From NCBI GenBank assembly GCA_016708125.1, contig JADJGF010000001.1, positions 1,386,001-1,450,000 on the forward strand: DNA of 64,000 nt, in the 5' to 3' direction. Origin of the DNA: Ignavibacteriota bacterium. GTDB taxonomy: Bacteria; Bacteroidota; Ignavibacteria; Ignavibacteriales; Melioribacteraceae. The notes under the pieces were generated by a model, which did not search any database, was not told the DNA's origin, and saw only the letters and a list, made by a program, of their open reading frames with translations. This document shows, piece after piece, positions 49,215-57,381 of the stretch. The translations under genes and the position numbers were made by a program. Position 1 is the first letter of the stretch. Each line of letters opens with the position of its first letter.

Positions 49215-50897
49215 ATGTATAAGAAAATACTTTTATTAATTTTTATTTTCTCATTCCTCAATTTGAATTTTGCTCAATCAATTTCAAGTACGGCACATAA
49301 TCTTTCTGTTTCGGGAACAGGAACTATTAAAGCATCAACAGAAAGTGAAATATGTGTTTTTTGCCATACGCCACATAAAAGCACTCCAAGAAAACCGCTG
49401 TGGAATAAATATGATACCGGATTTAATTATACATTATATAACAGTTCAACAATTCACGCAAGTCCGGGTCAACCCGATGGATCATCAATCTTGTGTTTAT
49501 CTTGTCACGATGGAACAATTGCTCTTGGACTTCTCTGGAGCAGACAAAGTGTTATTAATTTTACAGGCAATGTGATTACTTTAACAAACGAAAGTACGAA
49601 TTTAGAAACAGATTTATCTGATGATCATATAATTTCTTTAATTTACAGCTCACATCTTTCTGATTTGAATGATGAGTTAAAAAATCCAAATTCCTTAGTT
49701 AATAATGTAAGGTTAGAAAACTCAAAACTACAATGCACTTCTTGTCACGATCCGCATTTAAATTTAACAGAAAAGTTTTTAGTCGAAACGAGAGAGTACT
49801 CTCAATTATGTATAAATTGTCATGATAAAAACGGATGGAACTCATCAACACACAGCTCGGCAATCAAAAGTTGGAACGGGATAGGTACCGACCCATGGCC
49901 AAACAGTGCCCTCAACACCGTTGCACAAAATGGTTGTGAAAACTGCCACACTCCACATAATGCAGAAGGAAAAGAAAGACTGATGAAGTTTCAAAATGAA
50001 GAAATAAATTGTCTTTCTTGTCACAATGGTAATGTTGCCGATAGCGACATATTATCCCAAATGAATAAACCATATAAACATGATGTTTTTAATTACACAC
50101 AAATTCATGATCCAATAGAACCAAGTGAAATAATTCAAGCGCACGTTGAATGCGCGGACTGTCACAATCCACATAAATTAAATAGCAGTACAGCAAATGC
50201 ACCATTTGCAAACGGATTTATTTCAGGTGTGAAAGGAATAGATACCGAAGGGATTTCAAAATTACAAATTGATTATGAGTATGAGTTATGTTATAGATGT
50301 CACGCAGACAGTCCAAACAAACCGGGTAGTATTACAATTAGACAAATTGAGCAGAACAACACAAGATTGGAATTTGATATAAATAATCCATCATTTCATC
50401 CAATAGAAGGAACGGGTAAGAATAGCAGCGTTCCAAGTTTAGTATCTCCTTTAACGGAAACAAGTTTAATTTATTGCACAAATTGTCATTCAAGCGATGA
50501 CAGCAATTCTCCGAAAGGACCGCACGGCTCTTCAAATCCGCAAATTTTAAAATATAATTATTCAAAAATTTATGGTACGGCAGAGTCATACTTAAGTTAC
50601 GAGCTATGCTATCAATGCCACAACAGAGATGAAATTATAAATGGTGTCGGCAGATTTCAAAACAGAGTTCATAGAAGGCATATTGTTATTGCAAATATTC
50701 CATGTAATTTTTGTCATGATCCGCATGGAATTGATGCATCACAAGGGAATTTAGTTAATAATTCTAACTTGATAAATTTTGATTTGTCTGAAGCTGAGCC
50801 GCATAATGGAATACTTGAATTTGTAGATAATGGTAATTTTACAGGAAGTTGTTATTTAACTTGTCACGGAAGAGTTCATGCACCAAAAACTTACTGA
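49215..50897 (+). CDS. dodecaheme-type c cytochrome with tetraheme OmcE-like N-terminal part
   Basis: A 560-residue exported cytochrome (signal peptide about 1-20, ending NFAQ). There are 11 CXXCH motifs: CVFCH, CLSCH, CTSCH, CINCH, CENCH, CLSCH, CADCH, CYRCH, CTNCH, CYQCH and CNFCH. A twelfth candidate near the C terminus is the CX3CH motif CYLTCH. The first four hemes lie in the same arrangement as in the tetraheme proteins at 53031 and 58825: PLWN, GQPDGSS.LCLSCHDGTIA, then DDHIISL. The remaining eight make up a doubled-CXXCH-type second half. It probably transfers electrons outside the inner membrane. Its stop overlaps the kinase start by 20 bases. Confidence 0.88.
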   Translation: MYKKILLLIFIFSFLNLNFAQSISSTAHNLSVSGTGTIKASTESEICVFCHTPHKSTPRKPLWNKYDTGFNYTLYNSSTIHASPGQPDGSSILCLSCHDGTIALGLLWSRQSVINFTGNVITLTNESTNLETDLSDDHIISLIYSSHLSDLNDELKNPNSLVNNVRLENSKLQCTSCHDPHLNLTEKFLVETREYSQLCINCHDKNGWNSSTHSSAIKSWNGIGTDPWPNSALNTVAQNGCENCHTPHNAEGKERLMKFQNEEINCLSCHNGNVADSDILSQMNKPYKHDVFNYTQIHDPIEPSEIIQAHVECADCHNPHKLNSSTANAPFANGFISGVKGIDTEGISKLQIDYEYELCYRCHADSPNKPGSITIRQIEQNNTRLEFDINNPSFHPIEGTGKNSSVPSLVSPLTETSLIYCTNCHSSDDSNSPKGPHGSSNPQILKYNYSKIYGTAESYLSYELCYQCHNRDEIINGVGRFQNRVHRRHIVIANIPCNFCHDPHGIDASQGNLVNNSNLINFDLSEAEPHNGILEFVDNGNFTGSCYLTCHGRVHAPKTY

Positions 50898-52221
50898 GCT
50901 GTTAGAAACAATAAAAAAACGTCCGTTTTCCATCGTAATCATTTCCATTGCGTTCGGAATAGTTGGTGCGTTTATAGATGCCGTAATTGATTATTTGTTT
51001 TTCTATGAAGAAGAACTACTGGAAGTTTTTATTCCCAACATTTCCTCGCATGAATTTTATATGAGAGTTATGTTGATTTTCACGCTTACTTCATTCAGTT
51101 TTTTAATTGTCTTTTTATTAAAGAGAATTAATAAGTATGAAAATCAACTTAAAACCATAAATGAACACTTAGAAGAAATGGTTATTCAACGCACAAAGGA
51201 ATTTGGCGATTTATTTTCACAATCACCCTTTGCCAAAGCATTGTTGAACAAGAATTTTGAAATTAGTGAAACCAATCTTTCGTGGAACAAATACTTCAAT
51301 TTTGATAAATCAATAATGACCGGATCAAATTTATTTGATAACAAGTACTTTGCAAATTTAGGTTTAGAAAACAATTTTCTTTCGGTAAGAAACGAAATTA
51401 AACCTTTTGAAAGCGAATCAATTTATATTGAAGAATTAGATAAAATTTTAACGTTAAATATATATCCAATTACAAATAACCAAAACGATGTTGAAAAAAT
51501 AGTTTGCAATCTTGAAGATATTACAGATAGAATAAAAAGATATGAATCAGACAAAGAACTTGAAATCAATAAAATTTCAATGAAAACAATTTTTGATATT
51601 CTTGAAACCGAAAGAGCAAGATTAGCAAATGAACTTCATGATGAAATTGGGCAAAAACTTATGATTTCAAAACTACATCTTGAATTATTAAAAAAAGAAT
51701 GCAATATAATTCCAGAAAAATTTGATGAAATAATTAAATATCTGCAAAATACAAATGCCGATATAAAAAATATTGTTTATGCACTTTATCCGCCAGAATT
51801 AAAAAAGTATGGATTAGTTGAAGCAATTAGATCGAGAATTAATAATTGCAGCAAAATAGGAAATTATAATTTAGATTTTAGAATCAACGGAAATTACACA
51901 CAGCTTAAGAAAGAAATAGAATTGGGAATTTATAGGATTTTCCAAGAAGCGTTTAGTAATATTACAAAACACGCAAAAGCCAATTCTGTTAAAAGCAGTA
52001 TTACTTTTTTCGAAAAACAAATTCTGTGCGTTATTCAAGATGATGGAATAGGATTTAATTTAGAACAAACTTTTGGCGAATCAAAAAAATATGGTTTAAT
52101 TTCAATGAGCGAAAGAGCAAAAATATTAGGAGGGAATTTGGAAATTGAAACATCACTTCATAACGGAACAAAAATATTTATTGAATTACCAAGGATTGAA
52201 AAAAGCAATGAACAAAATTAA
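50878..52221 (+). CDS. HisKA_3-type sensor histidine kinase
   Basis: A 447-residue membrane kinase: TM1 (about 16-40), a short periplasmic loop, TM2 (about 60-82), a coiled coil, a PAS domain (about 108-220), then HisKA_3 with phosphoacceptor His254 in ELHDEIGQKL and a HATPase with EAFSNITKHAKA and QDDGIGF. The DesK/NarX-type core matches the NarL-type regulator that follows. The start overlaps the end of the cytochrome by 20 bases and its own stop overlaps the regulator by 14, so all are probably translationally coupled. Confidence 0.9.
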   Translation: MHQKLTELLETIKKRPFSIVIISIAFGIVGAFIDAVIDYLFFYEEELLEVFIPNISSHEFYMRVMLIFTLTSFSFLIVFLLKRINKYENQLKTINEHLEEMVIQRTKEFGDLFSQSPFAKALLNKNFEISETNLSWNKYFNFDKSIMTGSNLFDNKYFANLGLENNFLSVRNEIKPFESESIYIEELDKILTLNIYPITNNQNDVEKIVCNLEDITDRIKRYESDKELEINKISMKTIFDILETERARLANELHDEIGQKLMISKLHLELLKKECNIIPEKFDEIIKYLQNTNADIKNIVYALYPPELKKYGLVEAIRSRINNCSKIGNYNLDFRINGNYTQLKKEIELGIYRIFQEAFSNITKHAKANSVKSSITFFEKQILCVIQDDGIGFNLEQTFGESKKYGLISMSERAKILGGNLEIETSLHNGTKIFIELPRIEKSNEQN

Positions 52222-52858
52222 AATATTTCTTGTTGATGATCATGTTATAGTGAGGGACAGTTTAAAGCTGGCATTAAATTCAGAAGAAAATATGTTTGTT
52301 ATTGGAGAAGCTGGAAATAGTGTTGATGCAATTGAGCAAATTTTATATAAAAATCCCGATGTTGTTTTAATGGACATAAATTTACCGGGAAAGGACGGTT
52401 TAAGTACTGCCAAGGAAATTAAAAAGATAAAAAATTCAATAAAAATTCTAATACTTACAATGCTTGATAACGAATTATATGTTTTTGATGCTTTTAAAAG
52501 TAACATTAACGGATTTGTTTATAAAGATTCAAGCATTAGGGAATTATTAAAAGCCATTGAAATAGTATATTCTGGTGAAAGATACTTTAATGAGCAAATT
52601 AAAAACAAAATATTAAATCATATTGCAGCCAAAGGAAAACTTGATGAGGAAAACAGCATCAAAGAATTAATTCTAACCAAAAGACAGATTGAAATAATCA
52701 AATTAGCTGCTACCGGCTTAACAAGTAAAGAAATAGCAGCAAAATTATATTTAAGCGAACTTACTGTAATTAAACATAGAAAAAACATAATTCATAAATT
52801 AGAATTAAAAAATTTTACCGAAGTAGTAAGTTATGCATATACACATCAAATAATTTAA
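52208..52858 (+). CDS. NarL/LuxR-family response regulator
   Basis: A 216-residue regulator starting at the ATG at 52208 (MNKIKIFLVDDH); an upstream TTG in frame would only add a tail. The receiver has acidic residues Asp10-Asp11, phosphoacceptor Asp56 (VLMDINLPG) and Thr/Lys in LILTM and VYKDSS. The LuxR-type helix-turn-helix near residues 155-205 contains LTKRQIEIIKLAATGLTSKE and IAAKLYLSELTVIKHRKNI (given in part). It is the partner of the HisKA_3 kinase and probably controls the nearby cytochrome genes. Confidence 0.92.
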   Translation: MNKIKIFLVDDHVIVRDSLKLALNSEENMFVIGEAGNSVDAIEQILYKNPDVVLMDINLPGKDGLSTAKEIKKIKNSIKILILTMLDNELYVFDAFKSNINGFVYKDSSIRELLKAIEIVYSGERYFNEQIKNKILNHIAAKGKLDEENSIKELILTKRQIEIIKLAATGLTSKEIAAKLYLSELTVIKHRKNIIHKLELKNFTEVVSYAYTHQII

Positions 52859-52864
52859 CCGACA

Positions 52865-52905
52865 TACTCCTTTTGGGGTATTTAAAATTATACCCTTTGG
52901 GTTAT
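52865..52905. promoter_or_regulatory. NarL-like 7-2-7 site plus adjacent dyad
   Basis: TACTCCT-TT-TGGGGTA (52865-52880) fits the NarL 7-2-7 inverted-heptamer pattern TACYYMT-N2-AKRRGTA at 13 of 14 positions. A second dyad, ACCC-TTT-GGGT (52892-52902), is adjacent, and GGGTAT...ATACCC (52876-52895) spans between the two. The region lies just after the regulator gene and about 125 bases before the likely transcription start of the tetraheme cytochrome. Confidence 0.5.
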
Positions 52906-52964
52906 TCCGCCAGCACAGTTAATTCATTAATATTACACTAATAATTAAATACTAAGTTTTATTG

Positions 52965-52994
52965 TTGTTATAGAAAAACTTAATCTCTTATTAT
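52965..52994 (+). promoter_or_regulatory. promoter of the tetraheme cytochrome at 53031
   Basis: A -35 TTGTTA (52965-52970), 18-base spacer and -10 TATTAT (52989-52994). Transcription would start near 53001, 30 bases before the ATG, which has a purine-rich GGGGGA Shine-Dalgarno. Confidence 0.4.
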
Positions 52995-53030
52995 CCAAAT
53001 TTATTTAAATAATTTTTCAGCGGGGGAAAA

Positions 53031-53639
53031 ATGAAAACCCGAAACACAGTTTTATTTATCGTATTTTTTATAGTATGTAACTTAAATTATGGACAAATTA
53101 CCGGATCTGTTCATGATTTTTCAGATGAAGGATGGAGCAATGGTCAAATATGTTTGCCTTGCCACGCTCCTCACAATAACAAAGCGGGCATGACTCCACT
53201 GTGGAATCATGAGTTATCTGCCACCCCATATACGATTTATACAAACACAAATTCAATGGATGCCACAGTAGGTCAACCAGACGGTTCATCAAAATTATGC
53301 TTAAGCTGCCACGATGGAACCATTGCCGTTGATAATTATGGAGGACACACCAGCACAGAAACGCCTTTGGGCGGGAGTGATAATTTAGGTAATAATCTTA
53401 GTAACGATCATCCAATTTCCTTTGTTTATGATGCGAATCTTGCTACTAATGATGGCGATTTATTTAGTCCAACTTCCACAAGTTCCGGTTTGGGCGGAAC
53501 TATTCATGCAGATATGCTTGAAAATAGTAAAATGCAATGCAGCAGTTGTCATGATGTACACAATGGTTCGGGAATATCAAAATTATTGTTAAAAGGAAAT
53601 GACGGAAGCGCTCTTTGTTTAACGTGCCACGATAAATAA
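53031..53639 (+). CDS. secreted tetraheme c cytochrome (OmcE-like)
   Basis: A 202-residue protein with a signal peptide (about 1-21) and four CXXCH motifs: CLPCH (41-45), CLSCH, CSSCH and CLTCH. The order of motifs and the surrounding phrases (TPLWNHE, GQPDGSSKLCLSCHDGTIA, NDHPISFVY, MQCSSCHDVHNG, ALCLTCHDK) resemble, from memory, OmcE-type tetraheme cytochromes that form extracellular filaments in Geobacter. It stands alone between its own promoter and a strong terminator, which fits high expression of a structural subunit. Filament formation is inference. Confidence 0.85.
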   Translation: MKTRNTVLFIVFFIVCNLNYGQITGSVHDFSDEGWSNGQICLPCHAPHNNKAGMTPLWNHELSATPYTIYTNTNSMDATVGQPDGSSKLCLSCHDGTIAVDNYGGHTSTETPLGGSDNLGNNLSNDHPISFVYDANLATNDGDLFSPTSTSSGLGGTIHADMLENSKMQCSSCHDVHNGSGISKLLLKGNDGSALCLTCHDK

Positions 53640-53660
53640 TATTTAAATTTAGGATAAATT

Positions 53661-53696
53661 AAAAGAAGGCGATTTTTAGGTCGCCTTCTTTTTTTT
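53661..53696 (+). terminator. terminator of the tetraheme cytochrome gene
   Basis: A 12-pair stem, ending AAGAAGGCGA...TCGCCTTCTT, with an eight-base loop, followed by a run of T. It is 22 bases after the stop. Confidence 0.9.
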
Positions 53697-53725
53697 GTTA
53701 AAAAAAGGGTATCTCAATTTATAAT
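53695..53725 (+). promoter_or_regulatory. possible promoter of the porin-cytochrome operon
   Basis: TTGTTA (53695-53700), 19-base spacer, TATAAT (53720-53725). Transcription would begin only a few bases before the ATG at 53736, implying a nearly leaderless mRNA; it overlaps the tail of the preceding terminator. Confidence 0.3.
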
Positions 53726-53735
53726 ACGATTAGTT

Positions 53736-54803
53736 ATGAAAACAATTCCGTTAATCAGCCGTTTATGTATTCTGTTATTGATAAGTTTAAGCTGTTCAAC
53801 AACAAAGGAAATTACACAACAAAAAACTTTGGTTTTGTATCCACCACCACCGGAAAAGACAAGAATTCAATATTTAACTTCTATTAGTACCTCAAATGAT
53901 ATTGAAACCGGGCAATCTGAATTCTTAGAATCAATTATTGGAAAAAAAGAAGAACGAACCATTATTAAACCATATGGCATATCAATTCGAAAAGGAATTA
54001 TTTATATCTGTGATACTATGCTTGGCGGACTTGTAATTGTTGATTTAAAGAATTCAACATTTGAATACTTTATTCCCAAAGGATTTGGAGAACTTAAAAA
54101 ACCAATTAACTGTTTTGTGGATGGAGAGGGATCTATTTATGTAGCCGATTCGGAAAGACAGCAAATAGTTGTGTTTGATGAAAACAGAAATTATTTGAAT
54201 TGTTTTGGATTAGAAGAACAAATAAAGCCGACGGATATATTTGTAAAAGAGAATATAATTTGGGTTACCGATTTGATGAATAACAAAGTTGTATTATATA
54301 ACAAAAATGATTTCACATATAAAAATTCATTTCCTAAAACAACTACTGATTCACTTTCAAAATTACTTTCACCAACAAATTTATTTGTAACAGATAAAGA
54401 AGTTTATGTTAGTGATTTTGGCGACTTTAACATTAAAGTCTATGATACAAACGGAAATTATCTAAGAACAATAGGCAGTTATGGAAGAAACTTGGGGCAA
54501 TTTGTAAGACAGAAAGGAATCGCGGTTGATAAAGAAAACAATTTATATGTAGTAGATGCCGGATTTGAAAACGTTCAAATATTTAATAAGGAAGGGAAAT
54601 TATTAATGTTTTTTGGGGGAAGTTACAAGGAGGCTGGAGATATGTGGCTTCCGGCAAAAGTAATAATAGATTATGAAAATTTGGAATACTTCCAAAAATA
54701 CGTACACAATGAATTCAAGTTAAAATACTTAATACTTGTAACAAATCAATATGGTCCTAATAAAATAAATATTTATGGATTTGTAGAAACCAAAAAAAAA
54801 TAG
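53736..54803 (+). CDS. NHL-repeat beta-propeller lipoprotein
   Basis: A 355-residue lipoprotein (hydrophobic segment and lipobox ISLSC, Cys20). Residues about 60-330 form NHL-type repeats, such as PINCFVDGEGSIYVADSERQ, RQKGIAVDKENNLYVVDAG and LSPTNLFVTDKEVYVSDFG (each quoted in part). Being lipid-anchored, it may sit on the outer membrane face and hold cytochromes there. It opens an operon: lipoprotein cytochrome (23 bases on), barrel (3 bases) and multiheme cytochrome (11 bases). The partner at 48235 is similar but secreted. Confidence 0.83.
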   Translation: MKTIPLISRLCILLLISLSCSTTKEITQQKTLVLYPPPPEKTRIQYLTSISTSNDIETGQSEFLESIIGKKEERTIIKPYGISIRKGIIYICDTMLGGLVIVDLKNSTFEYFIPKGFGELKKPINCFVDGEGSIYVADSERQQIVVFDENRNYLNCFGLEEQIKPTDIFVKENIIWVTDLMNNKVVLYNKNDFTYKNSFPKTTTDSLSKLLSPTNLFVTDKEVYVSDFGDFNIKVYDTNGNYLRTIGSYGRNLGQFVRQKGIAVDKENNLYVVDAGFENVQIFNKEGKLLMFFGGSYKEAGDMWLPAKVIIDYENLEYFQKYVHNEFKLKYLILVTNQYGPNKINIYGFVETKKK

Positions 54804-54826
54804 AGCTTAGGCACAGCAATAATAGA

Positions 54827-55402
54827 ATGGCAGCAGAAAAAAAAAATAGAAAAAAACTTATAATACTATTTTTAATAATTCTACTTTCGTATTCTTGTTC
54901 GTCAAGCACAAATTATCAAATACTTTCTACATTCTTTGATGGAGTAAATGATCCTAATGAAAAACCAAAAGAAAAAACTGACTCATTAAAAGTAAAACAA
55001 ACCGTTGAATTTAAAACTCAAAAAAACAATGTTATAGAAAAAACATACATCTATCATCCGCCATTTAAAAATAGATTGTGCAAAGATTGTCATAATTTAG
55101 AATTAAGTAATCAGTTGGTGTTGGCGGTTCCAACTTTATGTTATAAGTGCCATGAAAATTATTCACAAAAAAATCCTTCTCTACACGGTCCGGTTGCAAT
55201 GGGAAACTGTAAAGTTTGTCATAGTCCTCATTTTGCAGAGAACAAATTTCTGCTTATAAGAACCGGCAGGAATCTTTGTCTGCATTGTCATGAATCAACA
55301 TACGTTTATGAAAACAAGCACCATTTTGCTACAGATGAATATCAGTGCTTAGATTGCCACGATCCGCATAGTGGAAAGGATAGATTTTTACTTACTAAAT
55401 GA
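54827..55402 (+). CDS. pentaheme c cytochrome lipoprotein
   Basis: A 191-residue lipoprotein (lipobox LSYSC near residue 24) with five CXXCH motifs: CKDCH, CYKCH, CKVCH, CLHCH and CLDCH, in the doubled-CXXCH style (pairs followed by HSPHF and HDPHS). The first 75 residues after the lipid anchor are a heme-free linker. In a porin-cytochrome complex this type of protein would sit at the periplasmic face of the outer membrane and pass electrons into the barrel. It is three bases before the barrel gene. Confidence 0.87.
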   Translation: MAAEKKNRKKLIILFLIILLSYSCSSSTNYQILSTFFDGVNDPNEKPKEKTDSLKVKQTVEFKTQKNNVIEKTYIYHPPFKNRLCKDCHNLELSNQLVLAVPTLCYKCHENYSQKNPSLHGPVAMGNCKVCHSPHFAENKFLLIRTGRNLCLHCHESTYVYENKHHFATDEYQCLDCHDPHSGKDRFLLTK

Positions 55403-55405
55403 TTA

Positions 55406-57370
55406 ATGAATTACAAACATCAAATATTGTTAATTACTACTTTATATTTAATTGCGGCAGTCAATGCAAACAGCCAGCAGAATAATTATCCAATTAGATT
55501 TTGGGATATACAAATGATAAATGGTTTAATTGGAACAGAAGGCGAATATAAATATCAAAATATTTTTTTAAGAAATTCTTACAAAGATAAATTAAAAAAC
55601 TCAACCATTACGGGACAATTAATATTAAACACACAAAGTTATTTTTATCACCCAAATCTTCTAACATTAGAAACAAACTTTCAATTTAATCCCGGAACGA
55701 GAAAAAATATTTACTTAGTAATTCCGGACCGTACAGATATTGTAATTGGAGAAAGTGTAAGAGGAAACGTTAGATTTTTACAATCACTGCCAATAAATCT
55801 CTCGGCCTTTTCTCAGTATAGCCACATTTTTACAAACCGTGAATATACCACGGATTTAGAATCCAACAATTTTTCCTATGGTGGAATTTTTAATTATAGA
55901 AACAAAGTTGCTCCAATAAACTTGAGTTTTCAAGATAATAAAATGAGTCAAACTGAATTAAGAACAAATAGAAAATACTTAAACGATAGAACCAACATTA
56001 AACTTAACTCAAGTTTTGAATTTTCTAAAATGGATGAAAATAAATTATCCGCTTCATTTGATAGTTATAAAAACGAATACTCGAATTTACATAAGATTAG
56101 CAGTAACATTTCCACTTTTACATTTAACACAGTGCTTAAATTAGATTCTTCGGCCCAAAATAAAATATTTTCAAACATTCTTTATTCACAAAATCAAGGA
56201 TATATCGACTATGAAAAATATCAATTGGCGGAAAGCTTTTTATACTTTTTAGAAAAAAAATTAAAGCTTTTGGGAAATTTTAATTATAATAAAATGGTTG
56301 GTACAGAGTTTATAAATTCACAGCAAAACATAAATTTTCGTTTAGAACACGAGCTTTTTAAAAGTGTTAAGTCACATATCTTTTTTGAAAATATACGAAA
56401 CAATCAATCGTTTTCTAATGAACAATTAAATAATTATGGTAGCGGAGTTTTATATAGCAAAAAAATTCCTAAAGGAATTTTAACGCTCTCGTACAATTAT
56501 AGTAAGCAAAACGTTGAAAAGAAAAATTTTGAGAATAATTTATTAATATTAAACGAAAAAATAGTTTTAACGAATACGGAAATTACAATACTTTCAAATC
56601 CATTTATAGACGTTTATAGTATAATTATCAAAAGTTTAACTAACGATATAATCTATAGAGAAAATATTGATTACATATTAATTAGAAGAGATAATTTTCT
56701 GGAAGTTCAAAGACTGCCAGGGGGTTTAATAGAAGACGGATCTGAAGTTTTTGTAGATTATCGAGCAGAAACACAACCATCATACAAGTATGATTCATAT
56801 TCAAGTACGTTTTATTCAAGTATAAGTTTATTAGAAAATTTGTTTGAGTTTTACTTTCGTCTATTAAGTAATAATTATTATAACATTAATACCACTTATG
56901 CAAACATTTTAAAAATCACTTCGCAAAAAGTTTTTGGAATTAAAATAAACTACAAATTTATAACTGCCGGATTTGAATTGGATAATTACGAAAGCAATAT
57001 AGTTCCTTTAAAATCCAAAAGATATTACTTAAGAGCAGGTTCAAAGTTATTCGATAATTTAAGTTTAAGCATAACGGGAAATTTAAAATTTGTCGAATTA
57101 TTAGAAGATAAAAATGAACAGGAATTTCACGATATAAACAGTATGATAAATTATAGACTGACATCAAATTTAGATCTGAAATTAGAGACAAACCATAGAG
57201 TACAAAAAGGCATGGGAATGAATTTAGATTTGGGAATTTTTAGAGGAGAATTAAGATTCAATTATAGAGAGTTTTATTTTTCATTTGGTGCAGAAAGCTA
57301 TAATCGAAACTTCATAGAAGAAAAAATAAACTATATCGGCGGATTTATAAGATTACAACGCAAATTTTAA
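55406..57370 (+). CDS. predicted outer-membrane beta-barrel (porin-like) protein
   Basis: A 654-residue exported protein with a signal peptide (about 1-23, ending NANSQ). The remainder is rich in alternating aromatic and polar strands with short turns (for example LNTQSYFYHPNLLTLETNF and LSLSITGNLKFVELLED) and ends in Phe (RLQRKF), as expected for BAM-inserted outer-membrane barrels. It shows no similarity that I recognise to a named porin family. Positioned between two multiheme cytochromes in one operon, it is the probable conduit of a porin-cytochrome complex like OmbB-OmaB-OmcB of Geobacter; sequence homology to those is not claimed. Confidence 0.7.
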   Translation: MNYKHQILLITTLYLIAAVNANSQQNNYPIRFWDIQMINGLIGTEGEYKYQNIFLRNSYKDKLKNSTITGQLILNTQSYFYHPNLLTLETNFQFNPGTRKNIYLVIPDRTDIVIGESVRGNVRFLQSLPINLSAFSQYSHIFTNREYTTDLESNNFSYGGIFNYRNKVAPINLSFQDNKMSQTELRTNRKYLNDRTNIKLNSSFEFSKMDENKLSASFDSYKNEYSNLHKISSNISTFTFNTVLKLDSSAQNKIFSNILYSQNQGYIDYEKYQLAESFLYFLEKKLKLLGNFNYNKMVGTEFINSQQNINFRLEHELFKSVKSHIFFENIRNNQSFSNEQLNNYGSGVLYSKKIPKGILTLSYNYSKQNVEKKNFENNLLILNEKIVLTNTEITILSNPFIDVYSIIIKSLTNDIIYRENIDYILIRRDNFLEVQRLPGGLIEDGSEVFVDYRAETQPSYKYDSYSSTFYSSISLLENLFEFYFRLLSNNYYNINTTYANILKITSQKVFGIKINYKFITAGFELDNYESNIVPLKSKRYYLRAGSKLFDNLSLSITGNLKFVELLEDKNEQEFHDINSMINYRLTSNLDLKLETNHRVQKGMGMNLDLGIFRGELRFNYREFYFSFGAESYNRNFIEEKINYIGGFIRLQRKF

Positions 57371-57381
57371 GGAGATTAAAA

